Source of the DNA: Alphaproteobacteria bacterium
Lineage (GTDB): Bacteria; Pseudomonadota; Alphaproteobacteria; UBA8366
DNA length: 6,157 bases
Assembly: GCA_018665505.1 (NCBI GenBank)
Contig: JABJCS010000654.1
Coordinates: 1 to 6,157 of the forward strand
Reading direction: 5' to 3'
Shown here one piece after another: positions 1 through 5,817 of this stretch; position 1 is the stretch's first letter; the number at the start of each line of letters is the position of its first letter. The notes under the pieces were generated by a model. The model did no database searches, was not told the DNA's origin, and saw nothing but the letters and a program-made list of their open reading frames with translations. Position numbers and translations under genes: made by a program.

Positions 1-1080
1 CCCTTTCGGCGTGTGACGGAGGCGGTCTTCACCCAACAACAAACCTTCACCGTAAAGTCGGGCAACGCCCGTCGGCAACGGCACGCCGAGCCCATTCACT
101 TGAGTGTTGCCAAAAGACAATCGGACAACCGGATTCTGTTTTCGAACACCACCATCGTGCCGCACATGCACGTTTGCTTGAGCGTCCAAATGATAGGTTT
201 TCTCGACCGCGACGCGACCGGCTTCGAACAAGATCGCCTTTTCCTCAGCCCCTGCGACAAGATCGAGGCGACGCGGCAAGCTATAGACATGCAACTCCGA
301 GACGGAAACCGGCGCGTCCGCTGCCACGAATCCTTCGGAGGCCATCATGCGCGAGCTTGCCATCGCCTTTCGCCTTGGCATTGGCCGACCGGAGACCCGG
401 TTAACACTGCCCGAGATAAGACGTACTTTCGCATTTTGAAAATTCCGGCCGTCCGGCGTTCGCAACGTCGCCCGGCCTTGTATACGTGCCCACCTTTCAC
501 TCGGGTCGAGGTGAAGCGCATAGTCCGCCGACCAACCCGGCCCTGCGGTCAAATAGGAAAGCCGATAGATTTGCGGGCCTGTCCGAAGGGCCTCAACATC
601 GAGCTCAAGTGACGGGCGCAACAACGCTTCGCTTGGTAATCCCGGAAGCGCAATTCGACCCGGTATCGTCCGCTCAATGCGCCCTTCCAATTGGACCAAA
701 GGTCTGGGGTCTCCGCGCAATAATTTAGCGGGCCGCACAACCTCGGCTCCAGTTACTGGATTGGTCGTGATCACTGAAACGGTCCCACCAACAAAATTCG
801 CTAGGAGCGAGGCAGTCGCTTGCCTAAAACGTTGTCCCTGTAGCGCGACTCCACCTTTCTTAGGAAAGTCCGCGACAATCGTGTCCGGCTGAATGCCTGC
901 CGGCAGATCATCGATAAGCAACCGACTCGGCCCTTTGCGGACCCTGACGGACCGGCTTTCTTCGATGAACGAGAAGCCGCCCTCATAGACCGCAATTGAA
1001 ACATCCGGCGCCGCGGTTTGCGCGAACGCCGTCGCTGCCCAAAAAAGACTTGCCGCGATCGCAATCCAAAAGCGCCGCAT
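1..1080 (-). CDS. Exported DUF4139-family protein (partial, C-terminus beyond left edge)
   Basis: The reading frame is open from an ATG at 1080 to base 1 (360 codons, no stop), so the 3' end lies outside the window. Residues 1-20 look like a Sec signal peptide: MRRFW, a hydrophobic core, then AFA before QT. A periplasmic or outer-membrane-facing location is inferred. The DUF4139 signature is strong: SYLTAGPGWSADY at 175-187, VRLISGSVN at 219-227, YSLPRRLDLVAG at 266-277, and NGLGVPLPTGVARLYGEG then GEDRLRHTPKG at 329-360. Family members are usually some 450-500 residues, so roughly a quarter is missing. The segment 228-255 (MPRRKAMASSRMM and around) looks like a variable, unstructured insert. 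DUF4139 has no settled biochemical function; related proteins are mucoidy-inhibitor-like, and no enzyme motif is visible. The gene starts 8 bases after recR stops and is probably the last gene of that operon or close to it. Family confidence is high, function unknown. Confidence 0.88.
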   Translation of the reverse strand, partial: MRRFWIAIAASLFWAATAFAQTAAPDVSIAVYEGGFSFIEESRSVRVRKGPSRLLIDDLPAGIQPDTIVADFPKKGGVALQGQRFRQATASLLANFVGGTVSVITTNPVTGAEVVRPAKLLRGDPRPLVQLEGRIERTIPGRIALPGLPSEALLRPSLELDVEALRTGPQIYRLSYLTAGPGWSADYALHLDPSERWARIQGRATLRTPDGRNFQNAKVRLISGSVNRVSGRPMPRRKAMASSRMMASEGFVAADAPVSVSELHVYSLPRRLDLVAGAEEKAILFEAGRVAVEKTYHLDAQANVHVRHDGGVRKQNPVVRLSFGNTQVNGLGVPLPTGVARLYGEGLLLGEDRLRHTPKG

Positions 1081-1084
1081 GTAT

Positions 1085-1090
1085 CCTCCT
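1085..1090 (-). promoter_or_regulatory. Shine-Dalgarno AGGAGG for the DUF4139 gene, overlapping the recR stop
   Basis: On the minus strand the sequence reads TAGGAGGATACATG. A full AGGAGG core lies 4 bases before the ATG at 1080 and shares bases with the recR TAG stop (1091-1089). This fixes the start of the exported protein. It suggests that ribosomes finishing recR expose or hand over to this site. It is the strongest Shine-Dalgarno in the window. Confidence 0.8.
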
Positions 1091-1679
1091 ACCCTACTGA
1101 CCGACGTGAACGGAGCGCCGTCTCCAAGGTACCGTCGTCGAGATAGTCGAGCTCACCCCCGACCGGGACGCCGTGCGCGAGGCGGGTGACATCGACTTCG
1201 GTATGGCCCAGACGGTCGGCGATATAATGCGCCGTGGTTTGTCCGTCGACGGTCAGGTTCATGGCGAGGATCACTTCTTGTATATCGCCCGTCTCCGCGC
1301 GCGCCACCAAACCGGCGATATTCAAATCTTCGGGTCCGATGCCATCGAGTGCGGATAAACGCCCGCCCAAAACATGATAGCGTCCCTTGAAGGAGCGCGT
1401 CCTTTCCAGTGCCCACAGGTCAGCGACGTCCTCGATAACGCATATCGTGCCGCCATCGCGTTTCTCATCCATGCAAATCCCGCAAGGCTCGACTGTATCG
1501 AGATTACCGCAGCTGCCGCAGACCAATATCGCCTCCGCCGCGTCACCCAACGCTTGCGCCAACGGCTGCATCAGGCTTTCGCGCCGTTTGATCAAGTGGA
1601 GCACCGCGCGCCGGGCCGAGCGAGGACCGAGTCCGGGCAGGCGGGCGAGCAGTTGGATCAGGCGGTCGATTTCCGTCAT
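1089..1679 (-). CDS. recR: Recombination mediator protein RecR
   Basis: RecR works in the cytoplasm with RecO (and RecF) to load RecA onto SSB-coated single-stranded DNA at gaps. The 196-residue length is normal for the family. Domains in order: a helix-hairpin-helix with [16 protein letters not shown] at 14-29; a four-cysteine zinc finger at C54, C57, C66 and C69 (CGSC...CGIC); a Toprim domain from about 78, with the acidic [13 protein letters not shown] stretch and the RecR-typical [19 protein letters not shown] at 101-119; [15 protein letters not shown] at 141-155; and the C-terminal [19 protein letters not shown] at 167-185. The start is ATG at 1679, 7 bases after the ybaB stop. No Shine-Dalgarno is visible before it, so translation is probably coupled to ybaB. 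It is the third protein gene of the dnaX-ybaB-recR cluster. All key residues look intact. Confidence 0.97.
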   Translation of the reverse strand: MTEIDRLIQLLARLPGLGPRSARRAVLHLIKRRESLMQPLAQALGDAAEAILVCGSCGNLDTVEPCGICMDEKRDGGTICVIEDVADLWALERTRSFKGRYHVLGGRLSALDGIGPEDLNIAGLVARAETGDIQEVILAMNLTVDGQTTAHYIADRLGHTEVDVTRLAHGVPVGGELDYLDDGTLETALRSRRSVG

Positions 1680-1686
1680 CGGTGGC

Positions 1687-2010
1687 TCAGAACGGGAACT
1701 TCATGCCCGGCGGCAAGGACATGCCGCCCATCAGCTTTTGCGTCTCTTCCTGGACCCGAGCCTCGATCTTGCCCTTAGCGTCATTATGCGCCGCCACGAT
1801 GAGGTCTTCGAGAATTTCAGCTTCGGCCGGATTGGCCAATGTCGGATCAATATGAAGGCGGTGCATCTCGCCCTTGCCGTTCAAGGTCACCTTGACCAGC
1901 CCGGCACCCGCGACGCCCTCTATTTCGATGGAGACGAGCGAATCTTGCATCTCGGCCATCTTGTCTTGCATTTCTTGCGCCTGCTTCATCAGCTGGCCGA
2001 GATTCTTCAT
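1687..2010 (-). CDS. ybaB: YbaB/EbfC-family nucleoid-associated protein
   Basis: This is a small DNA-binding protein of the YbaB/EbfC family. Members form dimers with a tweezer-like shape, bind DNA and associate with the nucleoid; the precise role in most bacteria is unclear. The 107-residue length is typical. Residues 1-25 ([20 protein letters not shown]...) form the characteristic amphipathic, methionine/glutamine-rich helix. A beta-rich core follows, with [21 protein letters not shown] at about 28-48. Next come the conserved [17 protein letters not shown] helix at about 67-83 and a glycine/methionine/proline-rich tail ([14 protein letters not shown]). The start at 2010 lies 3 bases after the dnaX stop and has a good ribosome-binding site inside the dnaX coding sequence. 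The dnaX-ybaB-recR order is conserved very widely, in Bacillus as well as proteobacteria, which supports a link to replication or recombination. Confidence 0.96.
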   Translation of the reverse strand: MKNLGQLMKQAQEMQDKMAEMQDSLVSIEIEGVAGAGLVKVTLNGKGEMHRLHIDPTLANPAEAEILEDLIVAAHNDAKGKIEARVQEETQKLMGGMSLPPGMKFPF

Positions 2011-2013
2011 GCC

Positions 2014-3807
2014 TTAATCCTCGTCCTCATCCATGTCATCGTCGATAGCTTCCAATACTGCCTCGGAAGGATCCATCGGGTCGAGTGTCGTGACCTTGGT
2101 CACGGTCGATCCGGGAAATGCGGTTTTCACGGCCCGAACCAAATCGTCCGATTCGGCCTCGTCCAGCAACCGTTGATCCTCGGCGCGAATCTGATCGCCG
2201 AGCGTGTCTTGACCGTCCTCGCTCGAGACCGTCACGACCCAACGAGCGCCCGTCCAGTCGTTCAGGAAGGCGGTCACCCGGTTGACGAGATCACGCGGCG
2301 CATCCGATTTAATCCGGATCTCGATCCTCCCGCGCTCGAAATTCACCAGATGCACACTATTCTGCAGATGCGAATAGAGGATCATCTCGCGCTGATCGCG
2401 AAACAAATCGACGACTTCCTTGAAACTCGTCGGCTGCGGAAGCGTAATTTCGGGCTCGGCGGGCGCTGGCTCCGGCGCGCTCGCGAGGGCCGGGGATTGA
2501 GCAGCGGAAGCGCTCGGCGCGCCACTGGAGGGCGGCGGGCCTTCCGGCATTGCCGGTGCTGGGGACGAAACCGCGGAGGGAGCCGAAGAAGTGGAGGATG
2601 CCGGTGGGACGGCAGCACTTGGAGCATGCGTCGCCGCGGCGTCACCGGTCAATTGACGCACCAAAGCAGCGGGCGACGGAAGATCGGCGGCATGAGCCAA
2701 CCGCACCAACGCCATTTGCGCCGCTTGCAAGGCGTTCGGCGCGGTTTGCACTTCGCCGACACCTTTCAGTGTTAATTGCCAGGCGCGGGTCAGCGACGGC
2801 ATGGAGAGTTTCTCCGCCATCTCCTTGCCGCGCGTGCGCTCGGTCTCCGGCGTATAAGGTGCGTCCGCCACAGTGGGCGCGGTCTTAATCCGGGTCAGCC
2901 AATAGACGACGTCGAGAATATCTTGCAATACGACCAATGGATCGGCGCCGTCGCGATACATGGCGTCGAACCGGTCGAGCGCCCCCGCAATATCGCCCTC
3001 CATCACTTGATCGAACAGATCGTAGACCGCGGCGCGGTCGGCCAAGCCCAACATATCGCGCACCGCTTCCGCGCTGAGCGTATCCATTCCGGGCACCAAA
3101 GCCTGGTCGAGCAGGGACAATCCGTCTCGCACCGACCCATCGGCGGCCCTAGCGATCAGATGCAGCGCGTCGTCATCGACGGCGACGCCTTCCTCGCCCG
3201 CCACCCATTTGAAATGCGCGGCGAGACGTTCCAGCTCGACCCGGCGTAAATCGAAACGCTGGCAGCGCGACAAGACGGTTACCGGCACCTTGCGGATTTC
3301 CGTCGTCGCAAAAATAAATTTCACGCTTTCCGGCGGTTCTTCCAGCGTCTTCAGTAACGCGTTGAACGCATTTCGGGAGAGCATATGCACTTCATCGATA
3401 ACGTAGACTTTGTACCGCGCGGAGATCGGTCGATAGCGCACCCCTTCGATCAACTCGCGTATATCGTCGACACCGGTGCGGCTGGCGGCGTCCATTTCGA
3501 TTACATCGACATGACGGTCGTCGCGGATCGAGACGCAATTATCGCACACTCCACATGGCTCAATGGTGGGACCGCCGGTGCCGTCCGGCCCAATACAATT
3601 AAGCGCGCGCGCGATAATCCGCGCCGTCGTCGTTTTGCCGACGCCCCGTACCCCGGTCAGCATAAAAGCATGGGCGACGCGCCCCGCTTCGATGGCGTTG
3701 GACAGTGTGCGCACTAAGGCGTCTTGGCCAATCAGTTCATCGAAATTCGACGGACGGTATTTCCGGGCAAGTACGCGGTATTCAGTGCTGTCGGACGTCT
3801 CTGCCAT
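2014..3807 (-). CDS. dnaX: DNA polymerase III subunit tau (clamp-loader ATPase DnaX)
   Basis: DnaX is the ATPase of the clamp loader that places the beta clamp on primed DNA; its tau form also ties polymerase cores and helicase together. The 597-residue protein from ATG 3807 begins MAETSDSTEYRVLARKYRPSNF, the normal DnaX N-terminus. Visible motifs: Walker A GVRGVGKT at 52-59; zinc-binding C71, C85, C88 and C91; Walker B VYVIDEVHML at 134-143; sensor 1 around FIFATTE at 164-170; the SRC arginine finger at 180-182; and sensor 2 GSVRDGLSLLDQA at 224-236. Domain III runs to about 380. An Ala/Pro/Ser linker covers about 387-455, and the tau C-terminal domain about 456-585. The last ten residues are almost all acidic. 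An upstream in-frame ATG at 4041 is rejected because that extension would translate the SRP RNA. No A-rich slippery heptamer like the E. coli gamma frameshift site is visible, so a separate gamma form is not predicted. It heads the protein-coding part of the dnaX-ybaB-recR operon. Confidence 0.96.
   Translation of the reverse strand: MAETSDSTEYRVLARKYRPSNFDELIGQDALVRTLSNAIEAGRVAHAFMLTGVRGVGKTTTARIIARALNCIGPDGTGGPTIEPCGVCDNCVSIRDDRHVDVIEMDAASRTGVDDIRELIEGVRYRPISARYKVYVIDEVHMLSRNAFNALLKTLEEPPESVKFIFATTEIRKVPVTVLSRCQRFDLRRVELERLAAHFKWVAGEEGVAVDDDALHLIARAADGSVRDGLSLLDQALVPGMDTLSAEAVRDMLGLADRAAVYDLFDQVMEGDIAGALDRFDAMYRDGADPLVVLQDILDVVYWLTRIKTAPTVADAPYTPETERTRGKEMAEKLSMPSLTRAWQLTLKGVGEVQTAPNALQAAQMALVRLAHAADLPSPAALVRQLTGDAAATHAPSAAVPPASSTSSAPSAVSSPAPAMPEGPPPSSGAPSASAAQSPALASAPEPAPAEPEITLPQPTSFKEVVDLFRDQREMILYSHLQNSVHLVNFERGRIEIRIKSDAPRDLVNRVTAFLNDWTGARWVVTVSSEDGQDTLGDQIRAEDQRLLDEAESDDLVRAVKTAFPGSTVTKVTTLDPMDPSEAVLEAIDDDMDEDED
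2018..2022 (-). promoter_or_regulatory. Shine-Dalgarno GAGGA for ybaB inside the end of dnaX
   Basis: The minus strand reads GACGAGGATTAAGGCATG. GAGGA ends 7 bases before the ybaB ATG (2010) and is made of the last sense codons of dnaX (Glu-Asp). The acidic tail of DnaX and the ybaB ribosome-binding site are therefore the same bases, which supports translational coupling. Confidence 0.7.
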
Positions 3808-3847
3808 ATGCGCTCGCCGGTGACCGACGGCCTTGCAGTGGAGATTA

Positions 3848-3948
3848 GTGGAAGACTGGAAAACGACCCGGGCTAAAAACTCGTTACGGCTGCTTCCTTC
3901 CGGATCTGACCGGGTTGGCGAGACACCCGTCCATTCGCCAGCCTTCCG
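3848..3948 (-). ncRNA. ffs: Signal recognition particle RNA, small bacterial type (4.5S RNA)
   Basis: This is the RNA partner of Ffh, which targets signal-sequence-bearing ribosomes to FtsY at the membrane. Minus-strand bases 3910-3887 read as the domain IV core: GGTCAGATCC, the GGAA tetraloop, then GGAAGCAGCC. The ends pair perfectly: GGAAGGCUGG (3947-3938) with CCAGUCUUCC (3859-3850), ten pairs with one G-U. CUCG/CGAG and CGGU/GCCG helices enclose the core. The resulting hairpin of about 100 nt fits the Alu-less proteobacterial SRP RNA. The base after CAG is A, where the usual core has G (CAGG facing AGCA), so one symmetric-loop position is non-standard. Exact ends are inferred from pairing and from the promoter. 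The gene lies about 40 bases before dnaX, the same neighbour as scr in Bacillus subtilis. No terminator is visible between them, so it may also be part of the dnaX leader transcript. Confidence 0.93.
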
Positions 3949-3953
3949 ACCTA

Positions 3954-3984
3954 AATATATCAACATCCGCCGGGCTCTGTGCAA
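3954..3984 (-). promoter_or_regulatory. Probable sigma-70 promoter for the SRP RNA (and dnaX operon)
   Basis: The minus strand holds TGATATATT at 3962-3954, an extended -10 element (TGn plus TATATT, 5 of 6 to consensus). It lies six bases before the GGAAGG (3947) where the SRP RNA terminal helix begins, so the predicted start and the RNA fold agree. The -35 candidate TTGCAC at 3984-3979 is weak and its 19-base spacer is long. An extended -10 would compensate for that. No start site has been measured here. Confidence 0.5.
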
Positions 3985-4039
3985 GCACCACGTGCCCAGC
4001 ATTGAAAATAAATCGACCCCATGGGAGATTGCGACCACC

Positions 4040-4939
4040 ATGAGAGCACCAAATTTCTATGTTTCCGCCGAAGTCGAACGCCTGAGCGAGAACCGCCGGG
4101 ACCAAAATTGGATCGATGAACGCCTGCAATCGCCCCGCAGCACCTTGCTGCCGATCTGGCACAGCAAAAGCCTAATGTCCGCTGGTGACGCCTTGGCACC
4201 CGCCTTCGTACCGATCACCGGCGCGGCGCTGGTGCATTGTGGTGTGCCGATCTTTTTGGGCCTGCGGCACGGCGAAGCTTATTTTGCGGCGGATATTTCG
4301 CACCACGAGTCGCCGCCCTTCGCGGAATTCGGGACCTATCGCGATTTGCGTGAAGTCGGCCCGCTCCTACCGCGCGAAGACGCCGCCGTTCTCGCCTACG
4401 CCCGCGCTATGACGACCTGGCAGAGCCGCCACCGGTTTTGCGGGAGGTGCGGCAGCCCAACCGAGAGCCGCGAAGCCGGACATGTGCTCGCGTGCGGCAA
4501 TAAGGAATGTGGTTTCCTCTGTTTTCCCCGCACCGATCCCGCCGTTATTATGCTGGTCCACGATGGAGCCGACCGCTGCATCCTTGGCCGTCAAGCGGTC
4601 TGGCGGACCGGACAGCATTCGGTGCTCGCTGGATTCGTCGAGCCTGGCGAAAGCCTGGAAGACGCAGTCATCCGTGAGGTTTTCGAGGAAGCCGGGGTCC
4701 CAATTACCGATGTGGAATACCATTCCTCGCAGCCGTGGCCCTTTCCGTCCTCAATCATGCTTGGATTTTACGGCCGGGCGTTGGACGTGAAACTGGAGGT
4801 GGATACTTTCGAGCTGGAGACCGCGCGCTGGTTCAGCCGTGACGAGATCAAGAATTGCCCGGACGACGATTCCTTCCGGCTCCCGAGACCGGATTCGATC
4901 TCCCGCCGCTTGATCGAAGATTGGATCGCCGAGGGTTAG
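4040..4939 (+). CDS. nudC: NAD(+) diphosphatase / NAD-capped RNA hydrolase NudC
   Basis: NudC is a Nudix hydrolase that cleaves NADH/NAD+ to NMN(H) and AMP and, in E. coli, removes NAD caps from RNA 5' ends. The 299-residue protein has an N-terminal NudC-type beta domain (about 1-125). A zinc ribbon follows, with C134, C137, C152 and C157 (FCGRCGSP...CGNKECG), then FPRTDPAVIM at 162-171. The Nudix box at 198-220 is a perfect match to GX5EX7REUXEEXGU (G198, E204, R212-E213, E216-E217, G219). The NudC-specific SQPWPFPSS at 230-238 separates it from generic Nudix enzymes. ATG 4040 is chosen because the product length fits and the longer in-frame start at 3833 would translate antisense to the SRP RNA. 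The only Shine-Dalgarno-like match, GGGAG at 4023-4027, is 12 bases away, which is long. It is divergent from ffs and convergent with pheA. No key residue is missing. Confidence 0.94.
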   Translation: MRAPNFYVSAEVERLSENRRDQNWIDERLQSPRSTLLPIWHSKSLMSAGDALAPAFVPITGAALVHCGVPIFLGLRHGEAYFAADISHHESPPFAEFGTYRDLREVGPLLPREDAAVLAYARAMTTWQSRHRFCGRCGSPTESREAGHVLACGNKECGFLCFPRTDPAVIMLVHDGADRCILGRQAVWRTGQHSVLAGFVEPGESLEDAVIREVFEEAGVPITDVEYHSSQPWPFPSSIMLGFYGRALDVKLEVDTFELETARWFSRDEIKNCPDDDSFRLPRPDSISRRLIEDWIAEG

Positions 4940-5775
4940 GTTTCCCAGCGTCGGGGATGGGCCGGATAAACACCTAAAATCCGGACCTCACGGCTGAAGA
5001 AGCCGAGCTCTTCCATCGCGAGGCGCACGGGCGTGTCGTCCGGGTGCCCATCGATATCCGCATAGAACACCGTGGCCGAGAACGCGCCGCCGACCATGTA
5101 GGATTCGAGCTTCGTCATGTTCACGCCATTCGTCGCAAAACCGCCGAGCCCCTTATAAAGTGCCGCCGGGACGTTGCGGACACGGAATATAAACGTGGTG
5201 ACCGCCGGGCCATCTTCCAACTCGATGTCGATAGGCTCCTTCGCCATGATCAAGAAGCGTGTCGTGTTGTGCGCATCGTCCTCGACGTCGTTGCGCAGCG
5301 ATTCGAGGCCGTAAATCTCCGCCGCCAATTCCGAGGCAATGGCACCCCGGGTGATATCGCCCAGTTCCGCCACTTCCTTGGCCGAACCAGCGGTGTCCGC
5401 GTGTACAACCGGTTTCAGGCCCAATTCGCGGAACATCTTCCGGCATTGCGACAAGGCGTGTACGTGGCTGTGAACCGTCTCCAGAGTCTCCAACGTGGCG
5501 CCCTTGACGGCCAACAGGCGGTGATTCACCCGTTGGAAATGCTCACCTATGATGTTAAGGTCAGAATTCGGTAACAGATGGTGGATATCCGCGACCCGGC
5601 CGGCGACGGTATTCTCGATCGGCACCATCGCCAGTTCGGCTGCACCCTCCTCCACCGCCTGGAACATATCCTCGAAGCTGGCGCATGGCAGCGTTTCCAT
5701 ATCTGGATGGACGGCGCGGCACGCCATGTCCGAATACGCGCCGGGAAGGCCTTGAAAGGCAATTTTCCCGCTCAT
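4936..5775 (-). CDS. pheA: Prephenate dehydratase (monofunctional, with ACT domain)
   Basis: This cytoplasmic enzyme converts prephenate to phenylpyruvate, the committed step to phenylalanine. The 279-residue length fits a stand-alone dehydratase; there is no chorismate mutase domain as in the E. coli fusion. The catalytic domain (about 3-180) shows FQGLPGAYSDMA at 8-19, AMVPIENTVAGRVAD at 49-63, DTAGSA at 127-132, AIASELAAEIYGL at 145-157 and the catalytic-loop motif NTTRFL at 170-175. The ACT domain (about 192-272) carries NVPAALYKGLGGFATNGVNM at 201-220, the GALV-like region, and LESYM at 223-227 where E. coli has ESRP. This suggests retained phenylalanine binding with a variant motif. ATG 5775 begins at MSGKIAFQG; an in-frame ATG at 5880 would lie inside kdsB and is rejected. 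A weak GGA lies 9 bases before the start. It is probably co-transcribed with kdsB, 34 bases upstream. Its stop overlaps the nudC stop. Confidence 0.95.
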   Translation of the reverse strand: MSGKIAFQGLPGAYSDMACRAVHPDMETLPCASFEDMFQAVEEGAAELAMVPIENTVAGRVADIHHLLPNSDLNIIGEHFQRVNHRLLAVKGATLETLETVHSHVHALSQCRKMFRELGLKPVVHADTAGSAKEVAELGDITRGAIASELAAEIYGLESLRNDVEDDAHNTTRFLIMAKEPIDIELEDGPAVTTFIFRVRNVPAALYKGLGGFATNGVNMTKLESYMVGGAFSATVFYADIDGHPDDTPVRLAMEELGFFSREVRILGVYPAHPRRWET

Positions 5776-5781
5776 GTTATT

Positions 5782-5817
5782 GTTTCCATCACTTCGGGGG
5801 TTTCCGTCACTAAGAGG
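5782..5817. repeat. Imperfect 18-bp tandem repeat at the kdsB-pheA junction
   Basis: Two adjacent 18-base units (5782-5799 and 5800-5817) match at 14 of 18 positions. The best-conserved part is GTTTCCATCACT against GTTTCCGTCACT (11 of 12). On the minus strand each unit gives GTGAYGGAAAC. The upstream copy includes the kdsB stop, and the downstream copy supplies the GGA upstream of pheA. It looks like a small local duplication. A function is not shown. Confidence 0.6.

Noticed and set aside
13..612. A 199-codon plus-strand open frame opposite the DUF4139 gene.
   Set aside because: The minus-strand frame has a signal peptide, a strong ribosome-binding site and DUF4139 motifs; the plus-strand translation has none.
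1387..2775. A 462-codon plus-strand open frame antisense to recR, ybaB and dnaX.
   Set aside because: It lies wholly opposite three clearly recognised genes, has Arg/Gly/His-rich low-complexity translation and no recognisable domain. It is best explained as a by-product of codon bias.
3816..3831. Short GCCG...CGGC hairpin between the SRP RNA and dnaX as a terminator.
   Set aside because: The stem is only four base pairs with an eight-base loop and no following U-tract, so it is not a convincing intrinsic terminator.
3989..3994. CACGTG palindrome in the ffs-nudC intergenic region as an operator.
   Set aside because: It is a six-base palindrome with non-symmetric flanks and no second copy, so it is compatible with chance.
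3833..4039. In-frame N-terminal extension of nudC to 3833.
   Set aside because: It runs antisense through the SRP RNA and lacks family similarity; starting at 4040 gives a normal NudC length.
3808..4041. In-frame N-terminal extension of dnaX to an ATG at 4041 (78 extra residues).
   Set aside because: The extension translates straight through the SRP RNA and its promoter and has no resemblance to DnaX. The normal DnaX N-terminus begins at the ATG at 3807.
4501..4560. Possible defect in the NudC zinc ribbon because the second cysteine pair is C-x4-C rather than C-x2-C as in E. coli.
   Set aside because: A CxNxxCG arrangement before FPRTDP is, to my knowledge, common in related NudC proteins. 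All four cysteines are present.
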